Of a stretch of 20,939 bases of DNA, positions 17,594 to 20,939 are shown one piece after another (the stretch's first letter is position 1; each line of letters opens with the position of its first letter). The position numbers were made by a program, and so were the translations under genes. The notes below the pieces were generated by a model. That model was given only the letters and a program-made list of their open reading frames with translations, made no database searches and was not told where the DNA came from. Source of the stretch: Halocafeteria seosinensis. Its lineage: Eukaryota; Sar; Bigyra; Bicosoecida. The stretch lies in the NCBI GenBank assembly GCA_001687465.1, contig LVLI01001723.1:1-20939 (forward strand), written 5' to 3'.

Positions 17594-19067
17594 TTAGACG
17601 CCTTTCCTTCCCCCTGAGCAACCGCTTTTGGAACATACACCCTCATATAGCCCATCCTCTGCGCTCAAAGTACCCCTTTGACTCAGCCGAACCTCGGCCG
17701 AGAAACCAGCTTTCCCTGACACTTGAAGTGATGAATAAGAATATTCAGGTTCATGCGCTGCCTCAATCACACATTTCTCCTTACATACGCTAACACGACT
17801 CAATAAAATCTAGAGTGGAAGCGAAAGAGCGCATAAAAAAGGAAAGAAAACCGGGGGAAAAGCCTCCGTTTAGCAGCCACGGTTTGGGGGAAGCACAAAC
17901 CGGAGAGACTTGGAAGTGTACCAACGCTGCACCATTTAAGAACACTCGGCGGTGCGCGTGAGTTCTACGAATTGTAACGTTCTCCCGTGAACATCCGAGG
18001 CGGTGTACACGGGTGGTTTGTGCCGGAAGCCTCACCTTATACCACGGATTCCTCGTCGAAACTGTTTTCAAAGCATCACCAATTTTGGCCCCTACTCTAC
18101 AACCGACATTGAAGGAGGGCAGACGGTTGACGAACACACCCTCTACAAAGTTATACTCCCCGGGAGAATGAAGATGTCTGTAGGACACGTAGTCGGCTTA
18201 TAAACAAGAACTCTCTCTGTTTAAAGCTTTGACATCCAACAATCCCGCTACAGCCACGTTCTTTCAATCGTCGCTCGCGCAAAGAATGCCCTTGCTGCCC
18301 CCCTGGCCCTCACGGTGCCTGCTGTGACTCAAAAGAGTCATGGACTAGCTAGTGTTGATAGCTGGGAACACTGCCTACAACGTTCGTATAGAGAGAAATG
18401 AAGCCACATAAGTATACTCATAGGAGATGCGTGGCTGTATTGGCGCAGCAGGCGTTTATAGACAACGGAAGCCAAAACGATTTCAGCGGAGTTGTGCCAG
18501 AGACGGAGATGAGAGCTTTACGTTAGGGAAACCGGCTTCAACCAGCGTCAGCAAGAAACAAGTGCAAGCATTCGAGGATTTCTGGAGAGCTCTGCTCCCT
18601 TGAGAAAGACACAAGCTTTCTCACCTCCCGAAACTGCCAGCAGTCTGTTTGACGATTGGTCAGTCAGAAAGAGCTTCCCCACGTAACCGGACTTACCGGA
18701 GTACCATGGTCGATTGATTGCCATTGTAGCTCATTGAACTTCGGGTGGGCCTGAGCATAAGGTGGAGGACATGTATTTCCCTTACAGATCTTCGGGAACT
18801 TATTGCGGCCCTTGGCAACGAATGGAAGTGCTGGACTTGATGCGAATCTAGAATGTCCATTTTGCACCGCCTGCGGCATGTGGCGCAACCAAGTACTGTA
18901 GAACTATCCCAGGTGGTACTTTGCTGGCAACGTTTTCATCATCTATGCTCAGGTCTTTCGTCCACACATCCCAGATCACCGATGTCTGTCCTGGGACGAG
19001 TGTAAATGTGGTCTCTGAAGGTTGTCTCCAACGAATGTTACTCAGTGCCGTTCGAAGGTGAGAACTG
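17594..19067 (-). CDS. Multi-exon gene of unknown function, 5' end missing
   Basis: A chain of five exons joins in phase: 19067-18868, 18830-18697, 18644-18625, 18177-18036 and 17809-17594 (stop), coding about 237 residues. The first exon reads convincingly as protein (TFTLVPGQTSVIWDVW, then SKVPPGIVLQYLVAPH). The second contains GRNKFPKICKGNTCPPP and ends at a consensus GTAAGT donor. The fourth contains NFVEGVFVNRLPSF. The last is Ser/Gly-rich with SAEVRLSQRGTLSAEDG. I recognise no family. Weak points are the 37-nt intron between exons 1 and 2 with a GTGCAA donor, the 20-nt third exon, and a 447-nt intron that could hide another exon. Exon 1 needs a phase-2 partner upstream, where only the tandem repeat block (19155-20590) is found. 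The gene may therefore be broken at its 5' end. Confidence 0.42.
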
Positions 19068-19154
19068 CTGAGAGAAACAGCTTACTCACACTGCTACTTT
19101 GAAGCCCACATGCTGAATGATGTACAGACAACAAGTGCAGTAGAAATGGTACGG

Positions 19155-20590
19155 GTAACCGAAAGGAGTCAAAATTGATCCTTAGCTAACTCCTAAGAAA
19201 AGTCGGAGAAGGCCGTTTTCTCAAGTCCGCAAGTCCCACACCAAGATCTTTCGACCTCTGAGTGAAACAATGGCAGCCAGTGTAGTGGTTTAACCGATGG
19301 AAATTCATTCTATTAAGCGATTACTAAGGACCTCAGAACCCTTTTCTGCGTGCTGTCAATTGTACAAACAGACAGCCACTTCGCGTGTGACTGCTGGTCG
19401 GATCACTTCCACTACAACTGTGTTCATAATTATGGTTGCAAGATGTCATTATGGGGAGATAGCACAGGGAGTTTATATTTGAGTCAAGTCCGCTCACACT
19501 TAAAGCCGAGGTAGTTCCACAGTCACTGTCGGCGTCCGGTGACACTGAAAATTGAGGAAAACAAGAACTGGAGTCCGTGTCATCTATACCGGTATTCGAA
19601 ACTTGCCGTCTAAATACAAAACCAACCACCTGTTTGACATGTTTTCAGTATGTTAATGTGCTCTTTTTTTTTTATTTATTTCTTCCACTTTGCAACATGC
19701 TCCATGCTTGAGGTGGTGTAAGTTGAAGACACCTCAACACTCGAGACTGGTTGGGGCCCAACTTGGGTGTTGGTTGATCCTCTCTCTTCCAGAAAGATTA
19801 GAAGGGGGAAGCCGGGCTCCAGGGGGGGATAGATTTGCCTACTCGCGGTTTGTACATCCTCCTCGACTGTAACCAAAAGGAGTCAAAATTGATCTTGAGC
19901 TAACTCCAAAGAAAACTCGGAGAAGGCCGTTTCCTCAAGTCCGCAACTCCCACACCAAGATCTATCGACCTTTGAGTGAAATAATTGCAGCCAGTGTAGT
20001 GGTTTGACCGATGGAAATTCATTCTATTAAGCAATTACTAGGGACCTCAGAACCCTTCTCTGCGTGCTGTCAATTGTACAGACAGACAGCCACTTCGCTT
20101 GTGACTGCTGGTCGGATCACTTCCACTACAACTGTGTTCATAATTATGGTTGCAAGATGGCATTATGGGAAGATAGCACAGGGAGGTTATATTTGAGTCA
20201 AGTCCGCTCGCACTTGAAGCCGAGGTAGTTCCACAGTCACTGTCGGCGTCCGGTGACACTGAACACTGGGGAAAACAAGAACTGGAGTCCGTGTCATCTA
20301 TACCGGTATTCGAAACTTGCCGTCTAAATACGAAACCAACCACCTCTCCGACATGTTTTCAGTATGTAAATGTGCTCTTTTTTTATTTCTTCCATTTTGC
20401 AACATGCTCCATGCTTGAGGTGGTGTAAGTTGAAGACACCTCAACACTCGAGACTGGTTGGGGCCCAGCTTGGGTGTTGGTTGATCCTCTGGTCGCAACA
20501 CTCCTTTCCAGAAAGATTAGAAGGGGCAAGTCGGGCTCCAACGGGGAATAGATTCGCCTACTCGCGGTTTGTACATCCTCCCCGACTGAG
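19155..20590. repeat. Tandem duplication of a 714-bp unit (two copies)
   Basis: Unit 1 spans about 19155-19868 and unit 2 about 19869-20590. Both start with GTAACC followed by AAAGGAGTCAAAATTGATC and end near GTTTGTACATCCTCC. The offset is 714 bp through most of the unit and grows to 719 bp late in it, owing to small indels in a T-rich tract and near the ATCCTCT word. In the 297 bp I compared closely there are about a dozen substitutions by hand count. Both units keep a 98-codon minus-strand open frame and a plus-strand frame starting MQHAPCLRWCKLKTP, but the substitutions do not favour silent changes, so neither looks constrained. No terminal repeats, transposase or RT motifs were seen. Confidence 0.85.
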
Positions 20591-20781
20591 ACTGTTTTGA
20601 CGAGTGTAGTGGCATCATCCCGTGCGCCTCTCTATTCTAGTAGTAGGTGTGTGTACGACGCCCCCGTCGCTTGTAGAACGACCAGTTCCACAAGGTAGTT
20701 TTACGGCGTTTTCAGCCACAGTGTGTCTTTAGAAGCAACTTTAGTACTTAATCGTGGTTGGAGTGGGACTAAACTACGCTA
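20591..20781. promoter_or_regulatory. Upstream region of the right-edge gene
   Basis: This 190-bp unique spacer lies between the end of the tandem repeat and the ATG at 20782. No specific promoter motif was recognised. Confidence 0.3.
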
Positions 20782-20939
20782 ATGCAAGATATGAATACCC
20801 AAAAACCGGGTAAGAAACGGAAGGTAAGTCATACAAAGTCCCAAGAAATGGTATATCCACTCGTTTCTTTGGGCTTTTTGAAGCAAGCCAAAAGTCAGGG
20901 GTTCACCCTCTCCTCTTTTCATTGCACATGCTGCAGACA
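20782..20939 (+). CDS. First exon of a gene running off the right edge
   Basis: An ATG at 20782 opens 14 codons (MQDMNTQKPGKKRK) that end exactly at a consensus donor, AAG|GTAAGT, at 20823/20824. A strong pyrimidine-rich acceptor (CTCTCCTCTTTTC, then CTGCAG) ends at 20936, so exon 2 would begin with ACA at 20937, three bases before the edge. The intron would be 113 nt, typical for the window. The Lys/Arg-rich end could be part of a nuclear localisation signal. Function cannot be judged from 14 residues. Confidence 0.42.
   Translation, partial: MQDMNTQKPGKKRKVSHTKSQEMVYPLVSLGFLKQAKSQGFTLSSFHCTCCR

Noticed and set aside
19333-20343. A 98-codon minus-strand open frame kept in both tandem units as a duplicated small gene
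   Set aside because: By hand count, 8 of about 12 substitutions between the copies change amino acids. This is what unconstrained DNA would give. There is no ATG at the frame start (GTG) and no recognisable domain.
19690-20600. Plus-strand frames starting MQHAPCLRWCKLKTP in both tandem units
   Set aside because: They are preserved simply because the DNA is duplicated. Indels change the frame downstream and no family resemblance is seen.
1-20939. tRNA genes, rRNA, CRISPR arrays and bacterial operon signals
   Set aside because: No tRNA B-box with a matching cloverleaf, no rRNA-like sequence and no regularly spaced short repeats were found. The split genes and spacing are eukaryotic.

Overview
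This is nuclear DNA from a eukaryote. Most of the clear genes are split by short GT-AG introns (about 40-120 nt, a few near 450-530 nt). Genes lie on both strands as monocistrons with 50-500 bp spacers. The contents are a PPIP5K/Vip1 kinase, a THH1/TOM1-like seven-helix protein, a Zn(II)2Cys6 regulator and a Crinkler-like NTPase. This mix suggests a protist or alga (a red alga or stramenopile would fit) more than an animal or land plant. The zinc-cluster gene alone would also fit a fungus. I cannot name the lineage from sequence alone.

Left part (1-7340) is a degraded, repeat-rich stretch around one large gene. A broken RNase H fragment runs off the left edge. A 55-bp dispersed repeat occurs at 641-696 and again at 6882-6936. 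Between them, on the minus strand (4799-1009), is an eight-exon gene of about 932 residues. It has an unrecognised N-terminal domain, a basic and Gly-rich linker encoded by five tandem symmetric mini-exons, a P-loop NTPase, and a C-terminal region with a possible nuclease-like core. This resembles Crinkler/RHS-type effector proteins. A small two-exon gene of unknown function may lie at 5190-5740.

Middle part (7341-17249) is a compact block of well-supported genes: a secreted type-B carboxylesterase (+, three exons), an intronless 1,579-residue PPIP5K (-), a seven-helix membrane protein (+, four exons), and a Zn2Cys6 transcription factor (-, four exons). The PPIP5K and seven-helix genes are divergent across about 515 bp. 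The other two junctions are convergent, with only 119 and 51 bp between stop codons. The zinc-cluster gene contains a 6-nt microexon that supplies one of the six zinc-binding cysteines.

Right part (17250-20939) holds a weaker multi-exon gene model of unknown function (-). Next comes a 714-bp unit repeated twice in tandem (19155-20590). The first exon of another gene, encoding a basic N-terminus, runs off the right edge.

The best candidates for something undescribed are the 6-nt zinc-ligand microexon and the symmetric mini-exon array of the Crinkler-like gene, which is open in two reading frames with matching alternative splice acceptors. All gene models were read by eye. No database search or transcript evidence was available.
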